This document shows positions 24,273-35,430 of a DNA stretch of 64,000 nucleotides, in pieces; the first letter of the stretch is position 1, and every line of letters begins with the position of its first letter. The DNA lies in the NCBI RefSeq assembly GCF_036173105.1, contig NZ_CP108053.1:806001-870000 (forward strand), written 5' to 3'. The notes under the pieces were generated by a model. That model saw only the letters and a list, made by a program, of their open reading frames with translations. It ran no database searches and was not told the DNA's origin. The position numbers and the translations under genes are program-made. Source of the stretch: Streptomyces sp. NBC_00287. GTDB lineage: Bacteria; Actinomycetota; Actinomycetes; Streptomycetales; Streptomycetaceae.

Positions 24273-25211
24273 ATGGACACACCTTCCGCTTCGTTCGTCC
24301 GGCTCGTCCCCGGCATGATCGGCATGGCGCTGGTCGGCAGCAGCGTCACCGTCTCGCAGGCGCTTGTCGAGGCTCCACTGTTCACCACACAGGCCGTCCG
24401 GTATCTGGCCGCGACCGCGATCCTCCTGGTCATCGCCCGGCTCGCCGGTGCGCGTCCGGTGCGGCCGCGCGGACGGGAGTGGCTGTGGCTGGCCGGGATC
24501 GCGGTCACCGGTCTGGTGTTGTTCAACGTGGCCGTGGTCCGGGGTGTCGCCCATGCGGAGCCCGCGGTGGTCGCCGTCGCGGTGGCGTGCGTTCCGCTGG
24601 TCCTGGGGGTGGTGGGTCCTCTGCTGGAGGGGCGCGGGCCGAGCCGGCAGGTCCTGCTGGCGGCACCTGTCGTGATGGCGGGCGCGGTGCTGGTCGAGGG
24701 GACCGGCCGGACCGACGCCGTCGGGGTGGCCTGGGCGGCGCTCGCCCTGGGCTGTGAGGCCGCGTTCACGCTGCTCGCGGTGCCGGTGCTGCGACGGCAC
24801 GGCCCGTGGGGAGTGTCCCTGCACGCGACATGGCTGGGCGGTGTGATGCTGACCGTTCTCGGGGTGACGCTGGAAGGGCCTTCGGCCGCCCGGGAGGTGT
24901 CCGGGGCCGAGTGGGCGGCTGCCGGCTACCTGGCGCTGATGGTGACGGCGGTCGCCTTCGTCCTGTGGTACTCGACCGTACGCTCCGCGGGGGCCGGACG
25001 AGCCGGACTGCTGACCGGGATCGCTCCGCTCGCCGCAGCGGCGGTGAGCGCCGCGGCGGGCACCGGCATGCCGGGGCCGTGGGTCTGGCTGGGCATCGCC
25101 GTGGTGATCGTCGGCTTGGTCGGCGGCCTGCGGCCGGGAGGTGTCCCGGCGTCTGCTCGCGTGGTCGCCAAGTCACCTCTCCCCACCCGGGCATGGCGGC
25201 CGCACACATAG
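24273..25211 (+). CDS. EamA/DMT-superfamily transporter
   Basis: 312 aa with about ten hydrophobic helices and two EamA repeats: the first begins PGMIGMALVGSSVTVSQALVEAPLFTTQAVRYLAATAILLVIARL, the second around VGVAWAALALGCEAAFTLLAVPVL. The family exports or imports amino acids, nucleobases or similar metabolites at the cytoplasmic membrane. It is divergent from a MocR regulator by 21 bases, so both transcripts are probably leaderless or nearly so and their promoters overlap coding DNA. The substrate is unknown; pyridoxal or amino-acid derivatives fit the MocR link. Confidence 0.85.
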   Translation: MDTPSASFVRLVPGMIGMALVGSSVTVSQALVEAPLFTTQAVRYLAATAILLVIARLAGARPVRPRGREWLWLAGIAVTGLVLFNVAVVRGVAHAEPAVVAVAVACVPLVLGVVGPLLEGRGPSRQVLLAAPVVMAGAVLVEGTGRTDAVGVAWAALALGCEAAFTLLAVPVLRRHGPWGVSLHATWLGGVMLTVLGVTLEGPSAAREVSGAEWAAAGYLALMVTAVAFVLWYSTVRSAGAGRAGLLTGIAPLAAAAVSAAAGTGMPGPWVWLGIAVVIVGLVGGLRPGGVPASARVVAKSPLPTRAWRPHT

Positions 25212-25419
25212 CCACGGGCCCCGACAATGGTGGCCCATCACAGGCGCGGATCAGCCGAAGTTGGGGGATGGGGTGGTCCGGGGCGAGCGCGGCGGCGATG
25301 CGCTGGGCGATCCAGTCGTCCAGGACGAGCACGCCCTTGCCGTAGTGCGTGGCTTCGGTCTGCGCGATGCAGACCTTGGCCTGGCGCTTGCTTGGCCGTG
25401 GGACGACCGGCCCGGGCCG
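25212..25419 (-). other. 208-bp gap with an unidentified coding remnant
   Basis: The minus strand reads as protein-like sequence without its own start or stop (QAKVCIAQTEATHYGKG, then VLVLDDWIAQRIAAALAPDH, then HPIPQLRLIRA). The composition looks coding, but no family was recognised and it fuses into the antisense of the transporter. It is probably a fragment of a lost gene. Confidence 0.3.
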
Positions 25420-26619
25420 CTAGCGCGGCGGGACCGGGCGGTCGTACACGTTCTTCGGGGTCACGATCTGGGTGATCGCCCGGGCGACCAGCGAGGACGG
25501 CTCCTGGCCCTGGTAGGTGATGTCCGTGTTCATCATCAGCACCAAGGTCGCCTTCTTCGAGGGCAGGTAGACGGTCACCGTCTCGTAGCCCGGGATGGAG
25601 CCGTTGTGCCCGATCCAGCCGCCGCTGTTGAGGATGCCCAGGCCGTAGCTGGTCCCGGGGAAGCCCGTCGGCAGCGTCTTGAGTCGCTCCGCCTGGGTCT
25701 TGGGGCTCAGCAGCGTGCCGGTGGCGACGATCTTCGCCCAGCGCCGCAGGTCGTGCAGGTTCGAGATCATGGCGCCGGCCGCCCAGGCCCAACTGGGGTT
25801 CCAGTGGGTGGCGTCGGTGACCTCGCCGCTCAGCGTTTGGTTGGTGTAGCCCTGCGGGTGCGGGTCGGGGATCTCGGCGTTGTCCGGGAAGAGCGTGTCA
25901 CGCAGGTGAGCCGGGCGGAGCACTCCCTTGTGGATGACCTCGGCGAGCGGACGACCGGTGACCTTCTCGATCACCAGGCCGAGGAGGATGAGGTTGCTGT
26001 TGGAGTACTGGAACTTCTTGCCCGGGGCGGACGTGTTCTTGTGCTTGTAGCCGTAGGCAAGCAGCTCATGGGGCGTGTACGTGCCGTTCGGGTCACTCAA
26101 CAGGTCGTGCTGGAAGTCGGCGTCGAAGGTGTAGGGGTACAGGCCGCTGCGCATCTCGGCGAGGTGACGCAGGGTGATGTTGCGGCCGTTCGGCACGCCC
26201 TTGACGTACTTCGAGATCGGGTCGTCCAGGCGGATCCGGCCGGCGTCGACGAGCTTGAGCAGCGCGGTGACTGTGAAGGTCTTGGTCTCGCTGCCGATGC
26301 GCACGTACATGTCACTGGTCATCGGCCGTCCGGTGGCGGTGTCGGCCACGCCGGTCGCGCGGACGTAGCTTCCCTTGCCCGGCATCCACAGTCCGACGAC
26401 GACGCCGGGGATGTCGGCCTGCCGGCGGACGTCCTCGATGGCCTTGTCCAGCCGGGCAGTCAGCTTGGGTCCCAGACTGTGCTGCGGGCAGTCGTCCGTG
26501 CCGTGCCGGTCGACGCACGAGACCTGCACGGCCGCGGCGGGAGTCACCGTCATGGGGGCGATCACGGACGCCACGAGCAGGGCCGTGGCGAACAGACGGC
26601 GGGTGGGGGTACGTCGCAT
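25420..26619 (-). CDS. Secreted serine hydrolase (beta-lactamase/DD-peptidase family)
   Basis: 399 aa. Signal peptide MRRTPTRRLFATALLVASVIAPMTVTPAAA, cleaved near PAAA-VQ. Class C beta-lactamase-like catalytic motifs: SxxK as SETK (IGSETKTFTVTALLKL), YxN as YSNSN, and the third motif as HNGS (GWIGHNGSIPGYE). These match D-alanyl-D-alanine carboxypeptidase/esterase family S12. It probably acts outside the membrane on peptidoglycan peptides or ester/amide substrates. Two Cys near the mature N-terminus (VSCVDRHGTDDCPQ) may pair. Confidence 0.88.
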   Translation of the reverse strand: MRRTPTRRLFATALLVASVIAPMTVTPAAAVQVSCVDRHGTDDCPQHSLGPKLTARLDKAIEDVRRQADIPGVVVGLWMPGKGSYVRATGVADTATGRPMTSDMYVRIGSETKTFTVTALLKLVDAGRIRLDDPISKYVKGVPNGRNITLRHLAEMRSGLYPYTFDADFQHDLLSDPNGTYTPHELLAYGYKHKNTSAPGKKFQYSNSNLILLGLVIEKVTGRPLAEVIHKGVLRPAHLRDTLFPDNAEIPDPHPQGYTNQTLSGEVTDATHWNPSWAWAAGAMISNLHDLRRWAKIVATGTLLSPKTQAERLKTLPTGFPGTSYGLGILNSGGWIGHNGSIPGYETVTVYLPSKKATLVLMMNTDITYQGQEPSSLVARAITQIVTPKNVYDRPVPPR

Positions 26620-26868
26620 GACGGGGCGCCTCTTCCAGTTCAGGGGGCTTCAGACCGCAACATCACCATCGGTGCCCGGCAGAGGTCCCCGCTCCCGCAC
26701 CCGTTCAGGCGAGTCCACTCGATCGGAGCCACAGGGGTCGCCGAGGCGGCCCTGTGCCCCGACCAGTGCTCACGCAGGCCCTCCCCGATGGCCGCACCCA
26801 AGCTGCGGCTCTAGCGTCGGATCACGCCCCGGTTCTTCCCGGGCCGCCGACATGCTTGGAGAACGGCC

Positions 26869-27660
26869 ATGACTGACCCACCTGGCCACTACGGGCAGGA
26901 CCTGTTCGACCCCGGCCACCCGCGCGAGTAGGAGCGGATCGACGATGCCGCGGTGGTCTACGACCCCGTCACCACCCACCGGCTCCGGGCGCTGGGAGCC
27001 GGTCCTGGCCTGCGCTGCCTGGAGGTGGGGGCGGGCACCGGCACCGTGGCGCGCTGGCTGCTGCGGGAGGCGGGCGTCGCGGAGGTGGTCGCTGTGGACC
27101 GGGACACCGGCGCGCTGGACGAACTGGCGGACCCCGGCCTGCGGGTGGTCACCGCGGATCTCACCGACGACAGCCTGAACCTGGGCACCTTCGACCTGAT
27201 CCACGCCCGGTTCGTGCTGATGCACCTGCCCGAACGGCGCCGCCTCGTCTCCCGGCTGGCGAGCCGGCTGAACCCGGGCGGCCGGATCCTGCTCGGCGAC
27301 GCCGTGGAACTGCCCGACGGCCTCGATGTCTCCTCCGCCTACCGGCGGACCATGGACGCCATGTGGGAGGCGCTGCGCACGACGATCGGCACCGACATCT
27401 CCCCCGTACCGGCATACCCGCACTTCCTGCGGGAGGAAGGCCTGGCGGACGTCGCCGCGGAGCTGTACTGCCCGCCCCTGGTCGCCGACGGCCCGTTGGC
27501 CCGCTTCTGGTCGGGGACCTGGCAGCGGATGCGCCCCGCGCTGGAGGCGACCGGCCGGGTCGATGCCGCCACCGTCGAGGAGGCCCTGGCCTACTTGGCC
27601 TCGCCCGGGCTCGCCGAACTCGGCCCGGGCATGCTCATGGCCTGGGGGCGCCGACCCTGA
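26869..27660 (+). pseudogene. SAM-dependent methyltransferase interrupted by an amber codon
   Basis: The natural start is probably the ATG at 26869 (GGAG seven bases upstream), reading MTDPPGHYGQDLFDPGHPRE, then TAG at 26929-26931, then ERIDDAAVVYDPVTTHRLRALG in the same frame. A TAC/TAT to TAG change explains it. From a GTG at 26953 the remaining 235 aa hold an intact class I methyltransferase: motif I LEVGAGTGTVARWLL, acidic loop VDRDTGALDEL, FDLIHARFVLMHLPERRRL, LNPGGRILLGD. It may be inactive, or re-initiated at 26953 without a clear ribosome site. The substrate is unknown. Confidence 0.75.
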
Positions 27661-27687
27661 AACGGCGGCTCAACGCTCGATGGTCAG

Positions 27688-28080
27688 TCAGTTCTCCTGG
27701 AGCACGGAGAGAACGTTTCCGGCCGGGTCCGTAAACCACGCGATCGCCGCGGGGCCGCCGTTGCCGACCCGCACGATGCCCTTCGCGTCGTGGTCGAATT
27801 CGGAGTAGCGCTCAAGGGTCACGCCGCGGCGCTCCAGATCACCGACCGCGGTCTCGATGTCGTCCACCGGGAAGTTGAGAATCGTGAACGACGCGGGGGT
27901 GTGCGTTTCCTTGGGGTAGACGAAGACCTTGGCGCCGCTGCCGAGCTTGATGGTCAGCATCCGCATGTCCCCCTGCCCCTCCTCCGCCACCTCGAGACCG
28001 AGGGTCTCACCGTAGAACTGGCGGGCCTTGCCGAGGTCATCGACGGAGAAGCCGCTGAACGCCTGCGATTGTCCGAACAT
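27688..28080 (-). CDS. VOC family protein
   Basis: 130 aa from the ATG at 28080 (GAAGGAGA eight bases upstream; ATG 28098 is in frame but lies within the ribosome-site region). Two beta-alpha-beta-beta-beta modules: [27 protein letters not shown], and [29 protein letters not shown] ending [15 protein letters not shown]. Single-domain glyoxalase-like proteins of this type may bind metals, but here the ligand residues are not obvious. Role unknown; the tail is convergent with the methyltransferase gene. Confidence 0.8.
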   Translation of the reverse strand: MFGQSQAFSGFSVDDLGKARQFYGETLGLEVAEEGQGDMRMLTIKLGSGAKVFVYPKETHTPASFTILNFPVDDIETAVGDLERRGVTLERYSEFDHDAKGIVRVGNGGPAAIAWFTDPAGNVLSVLQEN

Positions 28081-28217
28081 GCCGTGTGTCTCCTTCACGC
28101 GTGTGCCGACCTGACGTCTCAGGGCACACCACGCCCGCCACGGCCGGACGCACGCCGCGCGGGCGGCGTCCGGATGACCGCCCGAACTTCACCCGCACGA
28201 AGCGCCCCCGGACAGCG

Positions 28218-29080
<863 letters not shown>

Positions 29081-29081
<1 letters not shown>

Positions 29082-29695
29082 CAGTCCACCTCCGGACCGC
29101 GGTACTCGCTCATCGCGTCGATGAGCCAGCGCGCCAGGTAGTCGGCGAACGAGGACCGTGGCAGCAGGCGGTATGTCGGTACGTCGTCGACCTGCCAGAG
29201 CAGCACGGCGACGGGTCCCACCGTGGTGGACACCGCCCGGCCGGGGCCGAAGGCCCGGGGGTGCAGGTCCAGCGGGCAGCCCTTCTCCAGCGCCTGCCGG
29301 GCGGCCGGGCCGGTCAGCTCCAGCGTGGTGCGGTTCGCCGAGACGTCCACGACCGAGCCCGGGTCTGCGCCGAGTGCCTCCTTCAACTCACTGGCCACAG
29401 AGGCCCCTTCGGCCAGGACGAGCCACTCGTCGGGGCCGAGCCAGAGAACCGTACGGGGGCCGGCCGCAGTGGTACGGCCGCACTGCCGAGGGAGCGACGC
29501 TCCCAGCGCCTTCTCCATGCGGTCGGCCGCTTCGGAAGCGGGGTCGACACGCAGGTTCACCATCGTGAGGAACGGCCGCTCGGTCAGCGCGACGCCGCGG
29601 GCGCCCGTGACCGTCGCGGCGCGCATCCGCTGCTCCAGATGTGCCAGCGGGCTGCGGCGCAGATGCACCGGCCCTGCCTCGGTCAGCTCAGCCAT
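29081..29695 (-). CDS. soxG: Sarcosine oxidase, gamma subunit
   Basis: 204 aa, the usual length for SoxG. Features: [40 protein letters not shown] and [14 protein letters not shown], both conserved in the subunit, which has a GcvT-like fold but no catalytic role of its own. It packs against the alpha subunit of the heterotetramer. Start and stop overlap its neighbours (8 bases with soxA, 1 with purU), indicating translational coupling. Confidence 0.9.
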
Positions 29696-32525
29696 CGCGC
29701 TTGGTCCCTTCGGGGTCGTAGAGGACGAAGTCGGTCACCTCGACGGGCACCAGGTCCTGGCCCACCGGGGCGAGCAGGGTCTCGCCGATCCTTGCCCGCC
29801 CGTCGGCGACGAGGGCGAGAGCGAAGGGGCGGCCGAGGGCCGGGCTGTGGTAGCTGGAGGTGACATGGCCGAGCATCGGCACGGGCACCGCCTCCAGGGT
29901 GACGTCCGGGGCGACGAGCTGGGTGCCCTCGGGCAGCCGGGTCGTACGATCGCTCGGTAGCAGTCCGACGAGTTGCTTGCGGTCGGTGCGGGCGGTGTCG
30001 GTGCGGGCGTAGGACCGCTTTCCGATGAAGTCCTTCTGCTTCGAGACCACCCAGGACATGCCCGCGTCCTGTGGAGTGACGGTGCCGTCGGTGTCTTGGC
30101 CGACGATGATGTAGCCCTTCTCGGCCCGCAGGACGTGCATGGTCTCGGTGCCGTACGGGGTGATGCCGTACGGTCGGCCGGCCTCGTGGACCTGCTCCCA
30201 GACGGCCAGGCCGTACCACGCGGAGACGTTGATCTCGTAGGCGAGTTCGCCGGAGAAGGAGATCCGGCAGATGCGGGCCGGGATTCCGGAGGCCAGGGTC
30301 GTCTCGCGGAAGGCCATGAAGGGGAACGCCTCGGCGGACAGGTCCACGTCGGGCGCGAGTTGGGCGACGACCTGGCGCGACCGGGGGCCGACCACGGCGA
30401 TCGTCGCCCACTGTTCGGTCACCGAGGTGCAGTGGACGTCGAGTTCGGGCCACTCGGTCTGCAGCCATTCCTCCAGCCAGTCCAGGACCTTGGCGGCGCC
30501 GCCGGTCGTGGTGGTCATGAAGTAGCGGTTGTCGTCGAGGCGCAGGGTCACGCCGTCGTCGAAGATCATGCCGTCGGGCTTGCACATGACGCCGTAGCGG
30601 GCCATGCCGGGCTTGAGCTTCTTGAAGGCGTTGGTGTAGATGCGGTTGAGGAACTCGCCCGCGTCCGCGCCCCAGATCTCGATCTTGCCGAGGGTGGAGG
30701 CGTCCATGAATGCCACGCCCTCGCGGGCCGCGCGGCACTCGCGGGCCACGGCCGTGTCCATGTCCTCGCCCGGCTGGGGGTAGTACCAGGGGCGCTTCCA
30801 CTGTCCGACGTCCTCGAACAGCGCCCCGTGGGCGAGGTGCCAGGAGTGGATGGACGTCGTCCGCTCCGGGTCGAACAACTCGCCGCGCTCACGCCCGGCC
30901 AGAGCGGCGAACGCCACCGGCGTGTACGGCGCCCGGTAGGCCGTGGTGCCGATCTCTCCCGGTGCTCCACCGAGGAACTCGGCGATCACGCCGATCGCGT
31001 TGACGCCGGAGGTCTTGCCCTGGTCGTTGGCCGTGCCGAGCGAGGTGTAGCGCTTGACGTGCTCGACGCCTCGCATGCCGGCGCCGGTGGAGCGCAGGAC
31101 GTCGCCGGCGGTGACGTCGCGTTGCAGGTCGACGTAGTGGGTGTCCCAACTGCCGGTTGGGGAAGGCACCAGCCACAGGGCGCGCATCGGGCCTGCTTCG
31201 CGCCGCGCAACAGCAGACGGCAGGGCGACCGGGAACCCGGCGTCCGTCGCGGCGCGTGCACCGGCGCGGGCTCCTTCGGCTCGGCAGCCGTCGAGGTCGT
31301 ACGTCCCATGGGCGGCACCGACGACCTGCTGGTTCCGTACGGCGCCGTCGGGGACGAAGGCGACCAGGTCCTCGTCCCAGCGCAGCCGTCCCTGACGCTG
31401 GCTGTGCAGGTGCACCACCGGGCTCCAGCCTCCGGAGACGGCGAGCAGATCGCAGTTGAACGACTCCGGCTCACCGGTGAATTGGCCGTCGCCGTCGAGG
31501 GCCTGGACGGTGACGCCACTGAGCCGCCTCTCCCCCGCGGTGTCGACGACCGCACTGCCGGTCAGCATCCGCACTCCGGTCGCCGCGGCGACCTCCGCGG
31601 CCCGGTCGGACAGCTCCGGGCGCGCGTCGACGACAACGGCGAGGTCGATCCCCGCGGCGTGGAGATCGGCGACCGTGTCGTAGGCGCTGTCGTTGGTTGT
31701 GCTCACCACGGCACGCGAACCCGGGGCCACGGCGTACCGGTTGAGGTATGTGCGCACGGCCGCGGCGAGCATCACTCCGGGGCGGTCGTTGCCCGCGAAG
31801 ACCAGCGGACGCTCGTGAGCGCCGGTCGCCAGGACCACTTGGCGGGCCCTGATGTGCCACAGCCGCTGGCGTGAGACGCCGTCGGGAGCAGCGGTGCCGA
31901 GGTGGTCCGTACGCCGTTGCAGTGCCAGCACGTAGTTGTCGTCGTACGACCCGAAGGCTGTGGTGCGTTGCAGTACGACGACCTCGGGGGCGGCGTCGAG
32001 GGCCGCGCGGACGTCGGCGACCCAGGTGACGTCGGTGTCGGCGAGCAGTGAACCGCCGGGCTCGGGCTGGTCGTCGACGAGGATCACGCGGGCACCGGAG
32101 TCCGCGGCAGTGGCGGCGGCCGCGAGCCCGGCCGGGCCGGCGCCGACGACCAGGACGTCGGTGTGCGCGTACTTCTTGTCGTAGACGGCGGGGTCGGGGG
32201 TGGGGTCGAGCCGTCCCATCGCGGAGAGGGTCGTGGCGGTCAGTCCGTCGTACAGCTCCACGGTCGTCGCCGGCAGCATGCCCTCCGAGCACGAACCGTC
32301 GAGCTGCAACAGGGCATTGGGCTCCTCGACGCCCGCGGAGACGATGCCGCGCGGGCGGCCGCGGTAGAGCGACGGGGCGACCTCGACGAGGCCGTTCGCC
32401 AGCATGGCCGAGGCGACGGTGTCACCGGGGTGCCCGGTCAACTCCCGCCCGTCGACGGTGAACCGGAGCACGGTGCCGCGGTCGATGCGGCCACCCTGCT
32501 CGAGCCGGAAGTACTGGTCGGTCAT
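29688..32525 (-). CDS. soxA: Sarcosine oxidase, alpha subunit
   Basis: 945 aa from the ATG at 32525. N-terminal ferredoxin-like region ([24 protein letters not shown]), then an NAD-binding Rossmann module [35 protein letters not shown], a second nucleotide-binding segment, and a C-terminal GcvT/folate-binding half (from about 570: [10 protein letters not shown], then [26 protein letters not shown]). The enzyme oxidises sarcosine to glycine, with methylene-THF formed at the folate site and H2O2 released. The start overlaps the soxD stop by four bases (ATGA). Confidence 0.95.
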   Translation of the reverse strand: MTDQYFRLEQGGRIDRGTVLRFTVDGRELTGHPGDTVASAMLANGLVEVAPSLYRGRPRGIVSAGVEEPNALLQLDGSCSEGMLPATTVELYDGLTATTLSAMGRLDPTPDPAVYDKKYAHTDVLVVGAGPAGLAAAATAADSGARVILVDDQPEPGGSLLADTDVTWVADVRAALDAAPEVVVLQRTTAFGSYDDNYVLALQRRTDHLGTAAPDGVSRQRLWHIRARQVVLATGAHERPLVFAGNDRPGVMLAAAVRTYLNRYAVAPGSRAVVSTTNDSAYDTVADLHAAGIDLAVVVDARPELSDRAAEVAAATGVRMLTGSAVVDTAGERRLSGVTVQALDGDGQFTGEPESFNCDLLAVSGGWSPVVHLHSQRQGRLRWDEDLVAFVPDGAVRNQQVVGAAHGTYDLDGCRAEGARAGARAATDAGFPVALPSAVARREAGPMRALWLVPSPTGSWDTHYVDLQRDVTAGDVLRSTGAGMRGVEHVKRYTSLGTANDQGKTSGVNAIGVIAEFLGGAPGEIGTTAYRAPYTPVAFAALAGRERGELFDPERTTSIHSWHLAHGALFEDVGQWKRPWYYPQPGEDMDTAVARECRAAREGVAFMDASTLGKIEIWGADAGEFLNRIYTNAFKKLKPGMARYGVMCKPDGMIFDDGVTLRLDDNRYFMTTTTGGAAKVLDWLEEWLQTEWPELDVHCTSVTEQWATIAVVGPRSRQVVAQLAPDVDLSAEAFPFMAFRETTLASGIPARICRISFSGELAYEINVSAWYGLAVWEQVHEAGRPYGITPYGTETMHVLRAEKGYIIVGQDTDGTVTPQDAGMSWVVSKQKDFIGKRSYARTDTARTDRKQLVGLLPSDRTTRLPEGTQLVAPDVTLEAVPVPMLGHVTSSYHSPALGRPFALALVADGRARIGETLLAPVGQDLVPVEVTDFVLYDPEGTKRDG

Positions 32526-32803
32526 CGGGTCCCTCCGGGGCGGGGCTCGTCGAGCCGGTAGGCGGCGAGCACCTCGTAACTTGCGGTGTCGCGCAGGACG
32601 TTGAACCAGCGGCGGCAGCCGGTGCTGTGCATCCACCGCTCGGCGAAGGGGCCCTTGGGGTTGTCGCGGTAGAAGACGTACTCGGCCCACTGCTCGTCGG
32701 TGAGGTCCGCGGGGTTCTCGGGGTAGGGGACGTGGGCCTGTCCGCCGTAGTGGTACTCGGTCTCGTCCCGCGGTCCGCACCATGGGCAGGTGATCAGCAA
32801 CAT
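32522..32803 (-). CDS. soxD: Sarcosine oxidase, delta subunit
   Basis: 93 aa, typical SoxD size. The zinc site is intact: Cys6 and Cys9 ([11 protein letters not shown]), then His59 and Cys63 ([11 protein letters not shown]). The conserved [14 protein letters not shown] stretch is present. This small subunit stabilises the alpha2/beta2-type complex and binds zinc structurally. It lies between soxB (10-base gap) and soxA (4-base overlap), as in the sox operons of Corynebacterium and Streptomyces. Confidence 0.95.
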   Translation of the reverse strand: MLLITCPWCGPRDETEYHYGGQAHVPYPENPADLTDEQWAEYVFYRDNPKGPFAERWMHSTGCRRWFNVLRDTASYEVLAAYRLDEPRPGGTR

Positions 32804-32813
32804 GGTGTCCTCC

Positions 32814-34034
32814 TCAGTGGGCCACGGCCGCGGCGCCGTGTTCGTCGATCAGTGCGCCCGTGGTGAAGCGTTCGAGGGCGAAGGGGGCGTTGAGGGGGTG
32901 CGGCTCACCGGTGGCGATGGTGTGCGCGAAGGTCCAGCCCGCGGCCGGGGTGGCCTTGAATCCGCCGGTTCCCCAGCCGCAGTTGACGTACAGGTTCTCG
33001 ACGGGCGTGGTGCCGATGATCGGGGAGGCGTCCGGGGTGACGTCGACGATGCCGCCCCAGGTCCGCAGCACATGCGCGCGGGCGAAGACGGGGAACAGCT
33101 CGACGGCGGCGGCCATCTGCTGCTCGATCACGTGGAAGGAGCCGCGCTGCCCATAGCCGTTGTACGAGTCGACGCCCGCGCCCATCACCAACTCGCCCTT
33201 GTGGGCCTGGGAGACGTACACGTGGACGTGGTTCGACATGACGACGGTGGGGTGCACCGGCTCGTGCAGCTCGGAGACCAGCGCCTGCAACGGATGCGAC
33301 TGCACCGGCAGCCGTACGCCCGCCCGCTCGGCCAGCACGCTGCTGTGCCCGGCGGCCGCGAGGCCGACCCGCCCGGCGAGGATCCGGCCGCGATTGGTCT
33401 CGACGCCCACGACGCGGTCGCCGTCCTTGAGGAAGCCGGTGACCTCGCAGCCCTGGATCAGGTCCACGCCCATCTCGTCGGCCCGGCGTGCGAGCGCCCA
33501 GGCCACGTGGTCGTGCTTGGCGATGCCGGCCCGTGGCTGGAAGGTGCCGCCGAGGACCGGATACCGGGTGCGCGACGAGACGTTGAGGATGGGGCAGACC
33601 TTGGCGACCTCGTCCGGTTCGAGCCACTCGGCGTCGACTCCGTTGAGGCGGTTGGCGCTCACGCGACGCATGCCCTCGCGGACGTCCTGGAGGGTGTGCG
33701 CGAGGTTGAGAACGCCGCGCTGGCTGAACAGGAAGTCGTAGTCCAGCTCCTCGGGGAGCCGCTCCCACAGCTTGAGGGCGTGCTCGTAGATGGCCGCGCT
33801 CTCGTCCCACAGGTAGTTCGAGCGGATGATCGTGGTGTTGCGGGCCATGTTGCCGCCGGCCAGCCAACCCTTCTCCAGGACGGCGACATTGGTGATGCCG
33901 TGGTTCTTGGCGAGGTAGTAGGCGGTGGCCAGGCCGTGGCCGCCCGCGCCGACGATGACGACGTCGTACGAGGGGCGCGGGTCGGGGTTGCGCCAGAGCC
34001 AGTCCGGGTGCTCCGGCAGCGACTCGGTGGTCAT
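32814..34034 (-). CDS. soxB: Sarcosine oxidase, beta subunit
   Basis: 406 aa. FAD-binding GxGxxG as [22 protein letters not shown] at residues 25-46. The covalent FMN histidine of the family is expected in [15 protein letters not shown], at His174. The DAO-type end is [25 protein letters not shown]. It oxidises sarcosine and passes electrons from FAD to FMN and oxygen. The ATG at 34034 overlaps the glyA stop by four bases, so glyA and sox genes are translationally coupled. Confidence 0.95.
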   Translation of the reverse strand: MTTESLPEHPDWLWRNPDPRPSYDVVIVGAGGHGLATAYYLAKNHGITNVAVLEKGWLAGGNMARNTTIIRSNYLWDESAAIYEHALKLWERLPEELDYDFLFSQRGVLNLAHTLQDVREGMRRVSANRLNGVDAEWLEPDEVAKVCPILNVSSRTRYPVLGGTFQPRAGIAKHDHVAWALARRADEMGVDLIQGCEVTGFLKDGDRVVGVETNRGRILAGRVGLAAAGHSSVLAERAGVRLPVQSHPLQALVSELHEPVHPTVVMSNHVHVYVSQAHKGELVMGAGVDSYNGYGQRGSFHVIEQQMAAAVELFPVFARAHVLRTWGGIVDVTPDASPIIGTTPVENLYVNCGWGTGGFKATPAAGWTFAHTIATGEPHPLNAPFALERFTTGALIDEHGAAAVAH

Positions 34035-35335
34035 GCCGCTTCTCCGTTCAGGTGGGGGTAGAGGGGGAAGGCGGCGGCGAGCTTCTCGACCCGGGCGCGC
34101 AGTTCGTCGTCGGGCTGTTCGCCCTTCAGCGTCTCGGCGATGATGTCGGCGACCTCCCGGAACTCCGCCGCGCCGAAGCCGCGGGTGGCCAGGGCGGGGG
34201 TGCCGATCCGCAGGCCCGAGGAGACCATCGGCGGGCGGGGGTCGAACGGCACCGCGTTGCGGTTGACGGTGATGCCGATGCGGTGCAACCGGTCCTCGGC
34301 CTGCTGTCCGTCGAGCGCGGAGTTCCGCAGGTCGACCAGGACCAGATGGACTTCGGTTCCGCCGGTCAGCACGGTGATCCCGGCCTCGGCCACGTCGTCG
34401 GCCAGCAGTCGCCCGGCGAGGATGCGGGCGCCGTCCAGGGTGCGCTGCTGACGCTCCTTGAACTCCTCGCTCGCCGCCACCTTGAAGGCGACCGCCTTCG
34501 CCGCGATGACATGCTCCAACGGGCCGCCCTGCTGCCCCGGGAAGACGGCGGAGTTGATCTTCTTGGCCAGGTCGGCCCGGCTGAGGATCACTCCGCCGCG
34601 CGGACCGCCGAGGGTCTTGTGCGTGGTCGTGGTCACGACATCGGCGTACGGCACCGGGCTCGGGTGCAGGCCCGCGGCCACCAGACCGGCGAAATGCGCC
34701 ATGTCCACCATCAGATACGCGCCCACCTCGTCGGCGATCCGCCGGAACGCGGGGAAGTCCAGCCGACGGGGATAGGCCGACCAGCCGGCGACGATCAGCT
34801 TCGGCCGGTGCGCGAGAGCGAGCTGCTCGACCTCGTCCATGTCGATGCGCAGGTCGGACTCGCGCACGTGGTACGGCACGACGTTGTACAGCTTGCCGGA
34901 GTAGTTGAGGCGCATGCCGTGGGTCAGGTGGCCGCCGTGCGCCAGGTCCAGGCCGAGGATCGTGTCGCCGGGCTTGAGCAGCGCGAACATCGCCGCCGCG
35001 TTGGCCTGGGCTCCCGAGTGCGGCTGCACGTTCGCGGCCTCGGCGCCGAAGAGTTCCTTCACCCGGGCGATGGCCAACTGCTCGATGACGTCGACGTGTT
35101 CGCAGCCCCCGTAGTAACGACGGCCCGGGTAGCCCTCGGCGTACTTGTTGGTCAGCACCGAGCCCTGCGCCTCCATCACGGCGGCCGGGGCGAAGTTCTC
35201 CGAGGCGATCATCTCGAGGGTCGACTGCTGGCGGTGCAGCTCGGCGTCCACCGCGGTGGCGACATCCGGGTCGAGCTCGCTGAGCGGGAGAGCGAGGGAG
35301 GAGGTGAATGTGCTGGTCGACGAGTTCGTTGCCAT
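34031..35335 (-). CDS. glyA: Serine hydroxymethyltransferase
   Basis: 434 aa. PLP lysine in [19 protein letters not shown]; other signatures include [58 protein letters not shown] and [13 protein letters not shown]. It interconverts glycine plus 5,10-methylene-THF with serine plus THF. Encoded first in the sox operon, it uses the glycine and methylene-THF made by sarcosine oxidase to make serine. This is probably a catabolic copy beside a housekeeping glyA elsewhere. Confidence 0.95.
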   Translation of the reverse strand: MATNSSTSTFTSSLALPLSELDPDVATAVDAELHRQQSTLEMIASENFAPAAVMEAQGSVLTNKYAEGYPGRRYYGGCEHVDVIEQLAIARVKELFGAEAANVQPHSGAQANAAAMFALLKPGDTILGLDLAHGGHLTHGMRLNYSGKLYNVVPYHVRESDLRIDMDEVEQLALAHRPKLIVAGWSAYPRRLDFPAFRRIADEVGAYLMVDMAHFAGLVAAGLHPSPVPYADVVTTTTHKTLGGPRGGVILSRADLAKKINSAVFPGQQGGPLEHVIAAKAVAFKVAASEEFKERQQRTLDGARILAGRLLADDVAEAGITVLTGGTEVHLVLVDLRNSALDGQQAEDRLHRIGITVNRNAVPFDPRPPMVSSGLRIGTPALATRGFGAAEFREVADIIAETLKGEQPDDELRARVEKLAAAFPLYPHLNGEAA

Positions 35336-35369
35336 CTGAGCACCATTCTGAGAGCCAACTAATGAGCAA

Positions 35370-35381
35370 CTGATATATCAG
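35370..35381. promoter_or_regulatory. CTGATATATCAG palindrome, candidate GntR operator
   Basis: A perfect 12-bp palindrome, unusually AT-rich, between divergent glyA (start 35335) and gntR (start 35431). FadR-type GntR proteins commonly bind TGATATATCA-like sites, so this is the likely operator for both transcripts. Confidence 0.6.
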
Positions 35382-35430
35382 ACTGTGCGGTAAGGTATGT
35401 GAGCTTGCCGGTCAGGTCAAGGGGGCCTTC

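Noticed and set aside
24252-24824. N-terminal extension of the MocR ORF to 697 aa
   Set aside because: The extra 190 residues are antisense to the transporter gene and have no recognisable domain; the HTH start near 24251 is family-typical.
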